From Mesorhizobium atlanticum (GTDB lineage Bacteria > Pseudomonadota > Alphaproteobacteria > Rhizobiales > Rhizobiaceae), in assembly GCF_003289965.1 (NCBI RefSeq), contig NZ_QMBQ01000005.1, positions 186,001 to 250,000 on the forward strand: DNA of 64,000 nucleotides, read 5' to 3'. The position numbers and the translations under genes are program-made. Shown piece by piece: positions 35,287 through 42,998 of this stretch (position 1 is the stretch's first letter; every line of letters begins with the position of its first letter). The notes beneath the pieces are model-generated. The model ran no database searches. It was not told the origin of the DNA and saw nothing but the letters and a program-made list of their open reading frames with translations.

Positions 35287-37158
35287 ATGGCTGGTTTTTT
35301 CAAGAAGATATTTTCGTTCGGCAAGAAGGAGGTCGTCGAGGAGCGCGTCGACGAGGCGGCCCCGCTGCCGCCGATCAAATGGGATCAGCTGGACGCGCTG
35401 AAGCCGGAGGCCGATCAGGCCGCGCCCTACCCTCCCCTCGATGGGGAGGGTCGCCACGAAGTGGCGGGGCGGGGTGACGGCACCGACGCTGGCGGCAGTC
35501 ACCCCCACCCCCGAGCTGCGCTCGGGACCTCCCCCATCGAGGGGGAGGTAGGGGCCGCGCCGCAGCCGCTGCCAGAAGAGCCGAAGCCCGAGCCCGCTCC
35601 GACCGTTCCACCGGCGCCGGAGCCCATCATCCCCGCCGAGCCGGAACCGCTGCCGCAGCCTGAGCCGGAGGAAGAGCCACAACCGGCGCCCGAGAAGCCC
35701 GAGCCACCGTCGCCCGAGGAAGTGCCGCCGGCGCAGCCCGAGCCCCTGCCCGCGCCGACACCTGAACCCGCGCCGCAGGAAGTGCCCGCACCCGCGCCGG
35801 CTCAGCCGGACATCGAGCCTTCGCGTCCGGAACCGCTGCCTGAACCGGCGCCTGTGGAGGTGCCGACGCCGCCGAGCGAGGTTCCGGCCGAAACGCCGGC
35901 ACCGATCGAGGTGCCGCCAGCCGCGCCGCCTTCCGTCGAGCCAAGCTCAGCAGAGGTCGGCGCTGCCCCTCATCCGCCTGCCGGCACCTTCTCCCCGTAT
36001 CGAGACGGGGAGAAGGAAGAAGCTGCGACGCTCTACTCTCCCGTTGATGGGGAGGGTAGCCACGAAGCGGCGGGGCGGGGTGACCGCGCCGATGTGGATC
36101 ACCCCCGAGGCTCGCTCGGGACTTCCCCCATCGAGGGGGAGGTAGGGGCGCCGCCGCGATCCCCCTCCGCCGGTAAGGTGACAGTCGCCAAAAAGGTCGA
36201 GCAGAAGGCTGAGCCGCTGAAAGCGCCGGAGCCGGCGCCGCGACGCTCGTGGTTCCAGCGCATGCGCGACGGGCTGGCTCGCTCCTCGCGCGAGCTCACC
36301 GGCAACATCGCCGGCGTCTTCACCAAGCGAAAGCTGGACGAGGACACGTTGCAGGACCTGGAAGATGTGCTGATCCGCGCCGATCTCGGCGTGGAGACGG
36401 CGCTGCGCGTCACCGATTCGCTTGCCTCCAGCCGCTACGGCCGCGACGTTTCCGACTCTGAAGTCCGCGCCGTGATGGCCGCGGAGGTGGAGAAGGTGCT
36501 GACGCCCGTGGCAAAACCGCTCGAGCTCGACCTCAGCCACAAGCCGCATGTCATCCTGGTGGTCGGCGTCAACGGCACCGGCAAGACCACCACCATCGGC
36601 AAGTTGGCCGCCAAGCTCACCGATGGCGGCCTCAAGGTGATGCTGGCCGCCGGCGATACGTTCCGCGCCGCAGCGATCGAGCAGCTGAAAATCTGGGGCG
36701 AGCGCACGAAATCGCCCGTCATTGCCACCAAGCTGGGCGCCGATGCCGCGGGCCTTGCCTATGACGCCTTCGAGAAGGCCAAGGAGGCCGGCTCCGACGT
36801 GCTGATCATCGACACCGCCGGCAGGCTGCAGAACAAGACCGAGCTGATGGCCGAGCTGGAGAAGATCGTGCGCGTGCTGGGCAAGCTCGATCCGGAAGCG
36901 CCGCACACGGTGTTGCAGACGGTCGACGCCACCACCGGCCAGAATGCGCTGAACCAGGTCGAGATCTTCCGCAATGTCGCCGGCGTCAACGGCTTGGTGA
37001 TGACCAAGCTGGACGGCACGGCGCGCGGCGGTATTTTGGTGGCGATCGCCGCCAAGCACCGGCTGCCGGTCTATTTCATCGGTGTCGGCGAGCAGGTCGA
37101 CGACCTCGAGCCGTTTTCCGCCAGCGAATTCGCCAGGGCGATCGCCGGCGTCGCCTGA
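35287..37158 (+). CDS. ftsY: Signal recognition particle receptor FtsY with repeat-derived N-terminus
   Basis: A 623-residue SRP receptor GTPase, well above the roughly 500 of E. coli. The start MAGFFKKIFSFGKKE is the membrane-binding amphipathic helix. The conserved NG domain runs from about 325 to the end: P-loop GVNGTGKT at 427-434, DTAGRLQNK, TKLDGTARGG and a C-terminal VGEQVDDLEPF. Between lies an acidic Pro/Glu-rich A-domain of nearly 300 residues. Two copies of one palindromic repeat (codons 47-90 and 249-288) and a fragment of another (about 227-244) are read in frame within it. The GTPase core is intact, so the protein should function. Confidence 0.96.
   Translation: MAGFFKKIFSFGKKEVVEERVDEAAPLPPIKWDQLDALKPEADQAAPYPPLDGEGRHEVAGRGDGTDAGGSHPHPRAALGTSPIEGEVGAAPQPLPEEPKPEPAPTVPPAPEPIIPAEPEPLPQPEPEEEPQPAPEKPEPPSPEEVPPAQPEPLPAPTPEPAPQEVPAPAPAQPDIEPSRPEPLPEPAPVEVPTPPSEVPAETPAPIEVPPAAPPSVEPSSAEVGAAPHPPAGTFSPYRDGEKEEAATLYSPVDGEGSHEAAGRGDRADVDHPRGSLGTSPIEGEVGAPPRSPSAGKVTVAKKVEQKAEPLKAPEPAPRRSWFQRMRDGLARSSRELTGNIAGVFTKRKLDEDTLQDLEDVLIRADLGVETALRVTDSLASSRYGRDVSDSEVRAVMAAEVEKVLTPVAKPLELDLSHKPHVILVVGVNGTGKTTTIGKLAAKLTDGGLKVMLAAGDTFRAAAIEQLKIWGERTKSPVIATKLGADAAGLAYDAFEKAKEAGSDVLIIDTAGRLQNKTELMAELEKIVRVLGKLDPEAPHTVLQTVDATTGQNALNQVEIFRNVAGVNGLVMTKLDGTARGGILVAIAAKHRLPVYFIGVGEQVDDLEPFSASEFARAIAGVA
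35427..35555 (+). repeat. Palindromic repeat inside ftsY, copy 1
   Basis: 129 bp (43 codons) with ends CTACCCTCCCCTCGATGGGG and CCCCATCGAGGGGGAGGTAG-like, which are inverted. It is read in frame as PYPPLDGEGRHEVAGRGD, then through GGSHPHPR to TSPIEGEVG. It has no stop codon in this frame. Sister copy at 36033-36149. Confidence 0.92.
35965..36016 (+). repeat. Fragment of another repeat family inside ftsY
   Basis: CCCCTCATCCGCCTGCCGGC followed by a perfect hairpin CCTTCTCCCCGT / ACGGGGAGAAGG. The same arrangement, with CCCCTCATCCGGCC and CTTCTCCCC, occurs in intergenic DNA at 41220-41278. In ftsY it is read as PHPPAGTFSPYRDGEKE. Confidence 0.8.
36033..36149 (+). repeat. Palindromic repeat inside ftsY, copy 2
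   Basis: 117 bp (39 codons), 12 bp shorter than copy 1, in the same frame. It is read as YSPVDGEGSHEAAGRGD through to TSPIEGEVG. The outer bases form a hairpin-prone inverted pair (GATGGGGAGGGT / CCCCCATCGAGGGGGAGGT). Confidence 0.92.
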
Positions 37159-37221
37159 ACAAAAGCGTGATCTTGGAAGGCCGCCCGCTTTTCGGCCAGA
37201 TCATGCGCAAGAAGGACTTTT

Positions 37222-37881
37222 ATGAACATCATCGAACGCGACCCGTCCGATCCACGCCGCAAGCCGATGAATCCCGGCTTGAAATTCCTGCTCGAGCTGG
37301 GTCCGGGCCTGGTGTTCTTCTTCACCACCATCCGCGGCGAATGGCTGGCCGAGAAATTCCCGGTGCTCAGCCATCTCGGCGAACCGATCCTGATCGCCAC
37401 CGCCTTCTTCATGGTCGCGACCGCGCTTTCGCTCAGCGCCTCCTGGCTGCTGACGCGCAGCCTGCCGCTGATGCCGCTGGTGTCGGCGATCGTCGTCTTC
37501 GTCTTCGGCGCGCTGGCGCTTTACCTGCAGGACAAGACCTTCGCCTTCATGAAGCCGACGATCATCAACTCGCTGTTCGGCGTAACTCTGCTCGGCGGGC
37601 TGCTGTTCGGCCGCTCGCTGCTCGGCTACGTGTTCGATTCCGCGTTCCAGCTCGATGCCGAGGGCTGGCGCAAGCTGACCTTCCGCTGGGGGCTGTTCTT
37701 CCTGTTCCTGGCCGTGCTCAACGAGGTGGTGTGGCGCAACTTTTCCGAGGCGACCTGGCTATATTTCAAGGTCTGGGGCACCATCCCGATCACCTTGGCC
37801 TTCACTTTCAGCCAGATGCCGCTGATCATGCGCCATTCGCTCGAGGACAAGCCGGGCAAGGAAGAGAAGGCCGGCAAGTAG
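37222..37881 (+). CDS. yciB: Inner-membrane septation-type protein YciB (IspZ)
   Basis: A 219-residue membrane protein with about five or six hydrophobic segments. YciB features: [14 protein letters not shown] near 24-37, a central [40 protein letters not shown], and a C-terminal [19 protein letters not shown]. The family affects cell-envelope and division functions in enterobacteria. It lies 63 bp after ftsY on the same strand, and its stop codon abuts a family N repeat. Confidence 0.93.
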   Translation: MNIIERDPSDPRRKPMNPGLKFLLELGPGLVFFFTTIRGEWLAEKFPVLSHLGEPILIATAFFMVATALSLSASWLLTRSLPLMPLVSAIVVFVFGALALYLQDKTFAFMKPTIINSLFGVTLLGGLLFGRSLLGYVFDSAFQLDAEGWRKLTFRWGLFFLFLAVLNEVVWRNFSEATWLYFKVWGTIPITLAFTFSQMPLIMRHSLEDKPGKEEKAGK

Positions 37882-37926
37882 GCAATTCCAGGAAAAGGGA
37901 CTGTCCGAATTGCGTCAGAATAAGAG
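37882..37926. repeat. Partial family N repeat
   Basis: Begins at the base after the yciB stop codon with GCAATTCCAGGAAAAG, then the inverted GAATTGCGTCAGAATAAGAG. It is the left half of the element at 950-1050. Confidence 0.65.
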
Positions 37927-37935
37927 GGGGGCGGC

Positions 37936-38556
37936 ATGGAATTCCTCACCACGCATGACGAGCTGAGGACGATCTACAAGACGCCCCGGCCGACCGACGG
38001 CTCGATCCGTAAGGAACTGAAAAGCCTCGACGGCCATTGCCGCTCCTTCATCGGCAAGAGTCCCTTCGTGCTGATCGGTTCCTCCGACGGCGCCGGCAAT
38101 GCCGACGTGACGCCCAAGGGCGACAAGCCCGGCTTCACCGCCATCCTCGACAACTCGACCATCGCCATCCCCGACCGCCCCGGCAACAACCGGCTGGACA
38201 CGCTGGAAAACATCATCCGCAACCCCTCGGTCGGGCTGCTTTTCCTTATCCCCGGCATGAACGAGACGCTGCGCGTCAATGGCGACGCGCGCATCACCGT
38301 CGATCCCGGCCTGCGAGAGCGGCTGGCTGTCGACGGCAAGGAACCGCAGAGCGTGATCGTGGTGACGGTCAAGGCCGCCTACATGCACTGCGCCAAGGCC
38401 TTCATGCGCTCCGACCTCTGGAAGCCGGAGACCTGGTACGACCGCGCCACCCTGCCGACGCTCGGCCAGATCATCCGCGACCAGCTGGCATTGAGCGAAA
38501 GCGCCGGCGAGATCGACCGCGAGCTGGACGACGATTACCGGCAGACCATGTGGTAG
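37936..38556 (+). CDS. FMN-binding pyridoxamine-phosphate-oxidase-like protein
   Basis: A 206-residue split-barrel flavoprotein. The FMN-binding strands are seen in FIGKSPFVLIGSSDGAGNAD near 35-54, then VTPKGDKPGF, IAIPDRPGNNRLDTLENI and VGLLFLIPG. The pattern fits the MSMEG_1061-type subgroup rather than true PdxH. Such proteins reduce or bind flavin or F420-type substrates; the role here is unknown. GAGGGGGGCGGC precedes the ATG. The NADPH-FMN reductase gene follows at 38596. Confidence 0.83.
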   Translation: MEFLTTHDELRTIYKTPRPTDGSIRKELKSLDGHCRSFIGKSPFVLIGSSDGAGNADVTPKGDKPGFTAILDNSTIAIPDRPGNNRLDTLENIIRNPSVGLLFLIPGMNETLRVNGDARITVDPGLRERLAVDGKEPQSVIVVTVKAAYMHCAKAFMRSDLWKPETWYDRATLPTLGQIIRDQLALSESAGEIDRELDDDYRQTMW

Positions 38557-38595
38557 GCTTGCCGCACGACTCACTTCTTTCGTCCGGCTCTTCCC

Positions 38596-39144
38596 TTGAT
38601 CGAGATCATCGCCATATCGGGCAGCCTGCGCGCCGCCTCGACCAATTCGGCCCTGCTGGCTGCCTTGGCCGCCAACACGCCCGAGGACTGCCACGTCGAG
38701 GTTTACGACGGTGTTGGCCGCCTCCCGATTTTCAACCCCGACAACGAAGGCGAGCGCACGCCGCCTGAAGCCGCGCGCCTGATCGAGACGATCACCCGCG
38801 CGGACGGCGTCATTGTCTCGTGCCCGGAATATGCGCATGGCGTGCCCGGCGGCATGAAGAACGCGCTCGACTGGCTGGTGTCGCGCGACGCCGCGGTGGG
38901 CAAACCAGCGATGTTGGTGCATGCCTCGCCCCGTTCGCTCTACGCGCGGGCGGCGCTGGCCGAGGTGATGCGGACGATGTCGTTCGTGTTGTATGAGGAG
39001 CCGGCGCTGGAGATCGCGCTGCTGGGCAAGGGGCCGGAGGAAATGGAGGCGATCCTGGCGAAGGATTCGAACCGGCAGGCAATGCGTGAGGCAGTGCGGG
39101 GTTTTGCAAGGTTTATAGGCGCCAACATGGCCTCGTCATTCTAG
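38596..39144 (+). CDS. NADPH-dependent FMN reductase family protein
   Basis: A 182-residue flavodoxin-fold reductase. The FMN phosphate loop GSLRAASTNSALL (about 8-20) begins close to the N-terminus and CPEYAHGVPGGMKNALDWL (about 76-94) is the second FMN loop. No ATG precedes the loop, so the start is the TTG at 38596, with no clear ribosome site. The last residues SSF and the stop codon TAG are encoded by the first bases of a family M repeat, so the natural C-terminus was replaced by repeat DNA. Confidence 0.85.
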   Translation: MIEIIAISGSLRAASTNSALLAALAANTPEDCHVEVYDGVGRLPIFNPDNEGERTPPEAARLIETITRADGVIVSCPEYAHGVPGGMKNALDWLVSRDAAVGKPAMLVHASPRSLYARAALAEVMRTMSFVLYEEPALEIALLGKGPEEMEAILAKDSNRQAMREAVRGFARFIGANMASSF

Positions 39145-39289
39145 GGCGGAGCAAGGAGCGAAGCGACGCGCGCAGGCCCTAGAATCCATGCCGTTACCCT
39201 AAGGCGTTGCAACGATTACAGAATTCTGCGCCGTTGCGCTCAACGTCGAAGTCACGGAATGGATCCTCGGGTCAAGCCCGAGGATGACG
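39134..39289. repeat. Palindromic repeat, family M, copy E
   Basis: A 156-bp element from CGTCAT to ATGACG. Left hairpin: stem ATTCTAGGGC / GCCCTAGAAT. Right hairpin: ATCCTCGGG TCAAG CCCGAGGAT. Centre: AGAATTCTGC. Its first bases supply the stop codon of the flavin reductase gene. Confidence 0.88.
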
Positions 39290-39360
39290 AACAGAGGGGG
39301 AGCGCCCATACCCCCGCCTTCGCCCAAAGGACCGCGCAGGCACTCGAACCTGCGACACCA

Positions 39361-39567
39361 CTACCCCTTCCGCAGGGTTTCGACATCGGTCTTGCCGACA
39401 TACCAGTCGCGGGCATTGACCTCCTCGAACACCACCCAGACATCGTTGTTGCCAAGCCCGGTGGCGTCCATGATGGCCGAAGTCACCTTCCTGGCGATAT
39501 CAGCCTTCTTGCCGGCCGGATCGGCGGCGATCACTTCCTTGACGATGCGGATGTTGACGAATGGCAT
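39361..39567 (-). CDS. Tautomerase-family protein (4-oxalocrotonate tautomerase-like)
   Basis: A 68-residue protein starting MPFVNIRIVKE. Removal of the initiator Met would expose the catalytic Pro1 of the family. The single beta-alpha-beta unit fits a hexameric 4-OT-like enzyme: KKADIARKVTSAIMDATGL forms the helix and DVWVVFEEVNARDWYVGKT the second strand and hairpin. The substrate is unknown. GGGGAGGACATC before the ATG at 39567 decides the start against a longer frame. Confidence 0.87.
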   Translation of the reverse strand: MPFVNIRIVKEVIAADPAGKKADIARKVTSAIMDATGLGNNDVWVVFEEVNARDWYVGKTDVETLRKG

Positions 39568-39726
39568 GATGTCCTCCCCTTGGGTTCTGCTGGTTAACGT
39601 CAGGCGACGATTTCGCAATTCGCTTCGGCGAGTCGGACAGCGCCGGTTGCGGGAACCGCGGCGCTGACGGCGCTGCTGGGACGCGCAGAAAGGCCAGTAA
39701 GGGCCAGAGAAGCGCCTGCAGCAATC

Positions 39727-40647
39727 TCAATAGGTCTTGGCCCCGTTCACCATCAGCCGCACCACATAGAGCGAGGTGGTGCCGGCGATGTAGAGGCAGT
39801 TCAGCTTGTTGCCGCCGAACACGCAGTTGGCGGTCACTTCGGGCACCTTGACCTTGCCGATCAGCGTGCCGTCCGGATCGTAGCAATGGATGCCGTCGGC
39901 GGCACTTGTCCAGATGCGCCCGTCGGAATCGAGCCGGAACCCGTCGAAAAGGCCGGCGGTGCAGTCGGCGAAAACCTTGCCGCCCGAAACCTTCTTGCCG
40001 TGCTTGCCGACATTGAAGACACGTATATGCGCGGGGTTCTTCTCGCCATGCGTGCGGCCGGTGTCGGCGACATAGAGCAGGCTTTCGTCCAGCGAGAAGG
40101 CGAGCCCGTTCGGCCGCACCATGTCGGTGATGACGGCCTCCACATCGCCGGTTTCCGGATCGACGCGGTAGACATTGCAGTTGCCGATCTCGCTTTCGGC
40201 CTTGTCGCCCTCATAGTCGGTGTCGATGCCGTAGCTAGGGTCGGTGAACCAGATCGAGCCGTCGGAGCGCACCACCACGTCGTTGGGCGAGTTGAGCCGC
40301 TTGCCCTTCCATTTGTCGGCGATGGTGGTGACCGAGCCGTCATGCTCGGTGCGGCTGACGCGGCGGCCGGAATGCTCGCAGGTCACCAGCCGGCCCTGCC
40401 GGTCGACAGTATTGCCGTTGGAATTGTTGGACGGCTGCCGGAACACGCTGACGCTGCCGTCGGTCTCGTCATAGCGCAGCATGCGGTTGTTGGGGATGTC
40501 GGACCAGACGAGATAGCGGCCGGCGGCGAACCAGGCCGGCCCTTCCGCCCAGCGGCATCCGGTGAACAGCTTTTCCACCTGCGCGCTGCCGTTGAACAGG
40601 CGCGCGAAGCGCGGATCGAGAACTTCGTAATAGTCAGCGGCCGCCAT
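39727..40647 (-). CDS. SMP-30/gluconolactonase-family hydrolase
   Basis: A 306-residue six-bladed propeller. Metal-site signatures are visible: WAEGPAWF (glutamate near 32), NSPNDVVVRSDGSIWFTDPSYG (asparagine), RPNGLAFSLDESLLYVADT and GFRLDSDGRIWTSAADGI. Family members hydrolyse sugar or other lactones with a divalent metal. GGAGGAAAACGC precedes the ATG at 40647. It stands alone between the tautomerase gene and a divergent DUF1127 gene. Confidence 0.9.
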   Translation of the reverse strand: MAAADYYEVLDPRFARLFNGSAQVEKLFTGCRWAEGPAWFAAGRYLVWSDIPNNRMLRYDETDGSVSVFRQPSNNSNGNTVDRQGRLVTCEHSGRRVSRTEHDGSVTTIADKWKGKRLNSPNDVVVRSDGSIWFTDPSYGIDTDYEGDKAESEIGNCNVYRVDPETGDVEAVITDMVRPNGLAFSLDESLLYVADTGRTHGEKNPAHIRVFNVGKHGKKVSGGKVFADCTAGLFDGFRLDSDGRIWTSAADGIHCYDPDGTLIGKVKVPEVTANCVFGGNKLNCLYIAGTTSLYVVRLMVNGAKTY

Positions 40648-40832
40648 GCGTTTTCCTCCCGGCATCAGGTGACGGGCGGATCAAGCCAGCCTGAACGCAA
40701 TCTGGCAAGACGGCAGGCCTGTAATTTGTATGACAAAACAGATGAGAAATGCGTGAAGCGCGCGCCACAGGCCGCCGTGCCGGATGCAGCGACCCGTTAG
40801 CCCGCGGTTAACCGGCTATGCGCTGGTTGCAA

Positions 40833-40868
40833 TGGTGCATTGCAACATCTTTCTTTTGCAACGCACCA
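40833..40868. promoter_or_regulatory. Inverted repeat upstream of the DUF1127 gene
   Basis: TGGTGCATTGCAA / TTGCAACGCACCA, 12 of 13 bases paired, with a ten-base CATCTTTCTT spacer. It is about 75-110 bp before the DUF1127 start and could be a regulator site or a 5'-leader hairpin. A shorter TTGCAATGGTGCATTGCAA overlaps its left half. Confidence 0.5.
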
Positions 40869-40941
40869 TTCCTATGTCATGCTCGCAATCGTCAGGGAGG
40901 AACAACCGGCCGCACCAGTGCGGCATGAAAGGAACCCTGTC

Positions 40942-41106
40942 ATGTTCGATAATCTTGTTTCCCGCGCCCGCGCCAGCATCGCCAAGCGCCGCCAGTACAA
41001 CCGCCTCGTCGCCGAAATCGAGAACCTGTCCGGCCGCGATCTCGCCGATCTGCGCGCCGACCGGTCGGAAATGCTCTACCAGATCCGCAAGCAGATTTAC
41101 GGCTGA
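40942..41106 (+). CDS. DUF1127 small basic protein
   Basis: A 54-residue protein, MFDNLVSRAR then RRQYNRLVAEIENLSGRDLA and DLRADRSEMLYQIRKQIYG. The YxxxxxEL/I..LSdreL.DiG-type core of DUF1127 is clear in the middle. Family members in alphaproteobacteria are arginine-rich, stress-induced and linked to small RNAs, but the role here is unproven. AAAGGAACC precedes the ATG at 40942. The inverted repeat at 40833-40868 may control it. Confidence 0.88.
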   Translation: MFDNLVSRARASIAKRRQYNRLVAEIENLSGRDLADLRADRSEMLYQIRKQIYG

Positions 41107-41127
41107 GGCTTTTCCGGTCGAGGGGAA

Positions 41128-41278
41128 TTCCCCCTCACCCGGATTGCCAACCGAATTGCGAAGGGCAATTCGGGGCAATCCGACCTCTCCCCGAGGCGAG
41201 AGGAGCAGGTAAGCGCCGCCGCCAACCTCTTCTCCCCCCGGGGAGAAGGTGGCCGCGAAGCGGCCGGATGAGGGGGTG
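41128..41278. repeat. Intergenic palindrome cluster, family B
   Basis: Several hairpins in a row: ACCGAATTGC / GCAATTCGG, CCTCTCCCCGAGGCGAGAGG, CTTCTCCCC / GGGGAGAAG, and GGCCGC GAA GCGGCC, bounded by CCCCCTCACCC and GGATGAGGGGG. It abuts the ccmG stop codon. A fragment of this family is inside ftsY (35965-36016), and a larger relative is at 59860-60086. Confidence 0.7.
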
Positions 41279-41857
41279 TCAACCCGGCGCCGCCAGCGCT
41301 TTCTCGATCTGCGGCAACAGCAGGTCGCGAGCAGACTCAGGCGTCAGCGGCCCGACATGCTTGTAGGCGATCTTGCCATCCTTGCCGATGACGAAGGTCT
41401 CCGGCACGCCATAGACGCCCCAGTCGATCGCCGCGCGTCCGGCCGGATCGACGCCTATCGCCTGATACGGATTGCCGAGATCGCCGAGGAAGCGGCGGGC
41501 GTTTTCCGGCTGGTCCTTGTAGTTCAGCGCCGCAAGCGTGAAGCGCTTGTCCTGCGACAGGCCAAGCAGCACCGGATGCTCTTCGCGACACGGCGCGCAC
41601 CAGGACGCGAACACGTTGACCAGCGTCACCCTGCCGGCAAAGCTCTTGGAATCGAGCCCCGGCAGGTTCACCCCTTCCAGCGGCGGCAGGCTGGTCTGCG
41701 GCGCCGGCAAGCCGATCAGCGCCGAAGGTATCTCGGCAACATCGCGGCCTGACAGGAGCTGCGACAGGAACAGCCCCGCCAGCCCCAGAAATACCAAGAG
41801 CGGCAAAAGCACGAACAAGCGGCGGCGCGGCGCCGGAGCTTCGGTCCCGGTGCTCAT
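41279..41857 (-). CDS. ccmG: Cytochrome c maturation thioredoxin CcmG (DsbE)
   Basis: A 192-residue membrane-anchored thioredoxin that reduces apocytochrome c in the periplasm. It has one N-terminal span (14-35). The thioredoxin fold holds the active CxxC at C87/C90 in FASWCAPCREEHP. The cis-proline region GVYGVPETFVI and the central DPAGRAAIDWG are CcmG-typical. It overlaps ccmD by four bases (ATGA). It is the last gene of the ccm cluster. Confidence 0.95.
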   Translation of the reverse strand: MSTGTEAPAPRRRLFVLLPLLVFLGLAGLFLSQLLSGRDVAEIPSALIGLPAPQTSLPPLEGVNLPGLDSKSFAGRVTLVNVFASWCAPCREEHPVLLGLSQDKRFTLAALNYKDQPENARRFLGDLGNPYQAIGVDPAGRAAIDWGVYGVPETFVIGKDGKIAYKHVGPLTPESARDLLLPQIEKALAAPG

Positions 41858-42021
41858 GGCTTGACGGCCTTATCCGAACGCCGCCTCACCCCGGCGGCCT
41901 CGAGCGCCGCGAGCTCGCGCTTGCGCGCCCGCTGGTCGAGCAGGATCCAGCCGACCAGCGCGGCGAGCACGACGCCCGTGATGGCGTAGGCGGCGGTGAC
42001 GAACAGGGCATGCGTGCTCAT
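41854..42021 (-). CDS. ccmD: Heme exporter protein CcmD
   Basis: A 55-residue protein with one membrane span (about 6-28) followed by a basic cytoplasmic tail (LLDQRARKRELAALE). The start MSTHALFVTAAYAITGVVL fits CcmD, which in studied bacteria helps release holo-CcmE from CcmABC. Position before ccmG and the four-base overlap support the call. Its usual upstream partner ccmC is missing: only 118 bp separate it from ccmB. Confidence 0.9.
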   Translation of the reverse strand: MSTHALFVTAAYAITGVVLAALVGWILLDQRARKRELAALEAAGVRRRSDKAVKP

Positions 42022-42080
42022 GTCGGCCGCTCCCTGCTCTCCGCACTGTCAACCGTTACGATCATAGCTTTCCATAACCT

Positions 42081-42121
42081 CGGACCGGCCGGTCCGCAAT
42101 TCGCTGCGGCGCCGCAGCGAA
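42081..42121. repeat. Two perfect palindromes at the place of ccmC
   Basis: CGGACCGGCCGGTCCG (42081-42096) is a perfect 16-bp palindrome. Three bases further on, TTCGCTGCGGC / GCCGCAGCGAA (42100-42121) is a perfect 22-bp palindrome. They fill the centre of the gap between ccmB and ccmD. Confidence 0.9.
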
Positions 42122-42139
42122 ATGAACGTCCTTGTGGCC

Positions 42140-42805
42140 TCAATCCGTCCCATGCCGCAGCGCCAGCGCCGCCGCCAGCGGCCCGACCACGGCAAGAAAC
42201 AGCGTCAGCGCGGCAAGAATGAGGAAGGGCTGCAGGAACGGCGCCGGATCGGCGACGGCGCCATAGCTTGCTGAGACACCGAAGATCAGCACCGGAATGG
42301 TGAGCGGCAGCACCAGCACGGAGATCAAGAGCCCGCCGCGCGGCAGCGCCACCGCCACCGCCGCACCCGCGGCGCCGATGAAGGTGATGGCCGGCGTGCC
42401 GATGAGGAGCGTCAGCGCCGTGGCGCCGATGCCCAGCGGCTCCATGTTCATGAACAGGCCGAGCAACGGCGCGGCGACCACCAGCGGCAGCACGCTGCCC
42501 GTCCAGTGCGCCAGGCATTTCGTCAGCACCGTCAGCGCCAGCATGTGACGGTCGCCGTTGAGCACCAGGAGGTCGAGCGAGCCGTCCTCGCGGTCGGCCT
42601 GGAACAGCCGGTCGAGGCCGAGCAGGCAGGCGAGCAGGGCGGCGATCCACAGGATTGCCGGGCCGATGCGGGACAGAAGGTTGAGGTCAGGCCCGACGCC
42701 GAACGGTATGGTGACGATGACGGCGAGAAAGAAGATGACGCCGACCAGCGCCCCGCCGCCGGCGCGGATGGAAAGGCGGATATCGCGCAGGAAGAGAGCT
42801 AGCAT
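42140..42805 (-). CDS. ccmB: Heme exporter ABC permease CcmB
   Basis: A 221-residue six-span membrane protein. The N-terminus (MLALFLRDIRLSIRAGGGAL) is the CcmB start; the family signature DREDGSLDLLVLN lies near 71-83. It works with CcmA, and normally CcmC, in attaching or releasing heme on CcmE. An alternative start 48 bp upstream would begin inside the repeat and is unlikely. It is split from ccmA by a family P repeat. Confidence 0.93.
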   Translation of the reverse strand: MLALFLRDIRLSIRAGGGALVGVIFFLAVIVTIPFGVGPDLNLLSRIGPAILWIAALLACLLGLDRLFQADREDGSLDLLVLNGDRHMLALTVLTKCLAHWTGSVLPLVVAAPLLGLFMNMEPLGIGATALTLLIGTPAITFIGAAGAAVAVALPRGGLLISVLVLPLTIPVLIFGVSASYGAVADPAPFLQPFLILAALTLFLAVVGPLAAALALRHGTD

Positions 42806-42829
42806 GGTTTGAGATGCCTGCGCCCAGGC

Positions 42830-42993
42830 CCCCCTCTCTGGCCTGCCGGCCATCTCCCCCTCAAGGGGGGAGATTGGATGTCACCGAGGCCTTCGCCAAT
42901 CTTCAACGTAGAGAGGTTGGCGGGGCGCCCGAACTGCCGATCTCCCCCCTTGAGGGGGAGATGCCCGGCAGGGCAGAGAGGGGGGCTTGGCGC
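42830..42993. repeat. RIME-like paired palindrome, family P, copy 2
   Basis: A 164-bp element with long terminal inverted repeats (GCGCCCAGGCCCCCC, CTCTCTGGCCTGCC, ATCTCCCCCTCAAGGGG) matching the copy at 8168-8343. The centre aligns with that copy in reverse orientation. It begins six bases past the ccmA stop and ends 24 bases before the ccmB start. Confidence 0.9.
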
Positions 42994-42998
42994 AAACA

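Noticed and set aside
39330..39360. A tRNA T-arm-like stretch (GCAGG TTCGAGTG CCTGC on the minus strand)
   Set aside because: The loop has eight bases instead of seven, no D-arm, anticodon arm or CCA-bearing acceptor partner is found, and the expected 5' half would lie inside the tautomerase gene.
41870..42650. A frameshifted or degraded ccmC overlapping ccmB
   Set aside because: The long frame there is ccmB read out of frame. No CcmC motif such as the WGTWWxWD signature is present in any frame of the gap.
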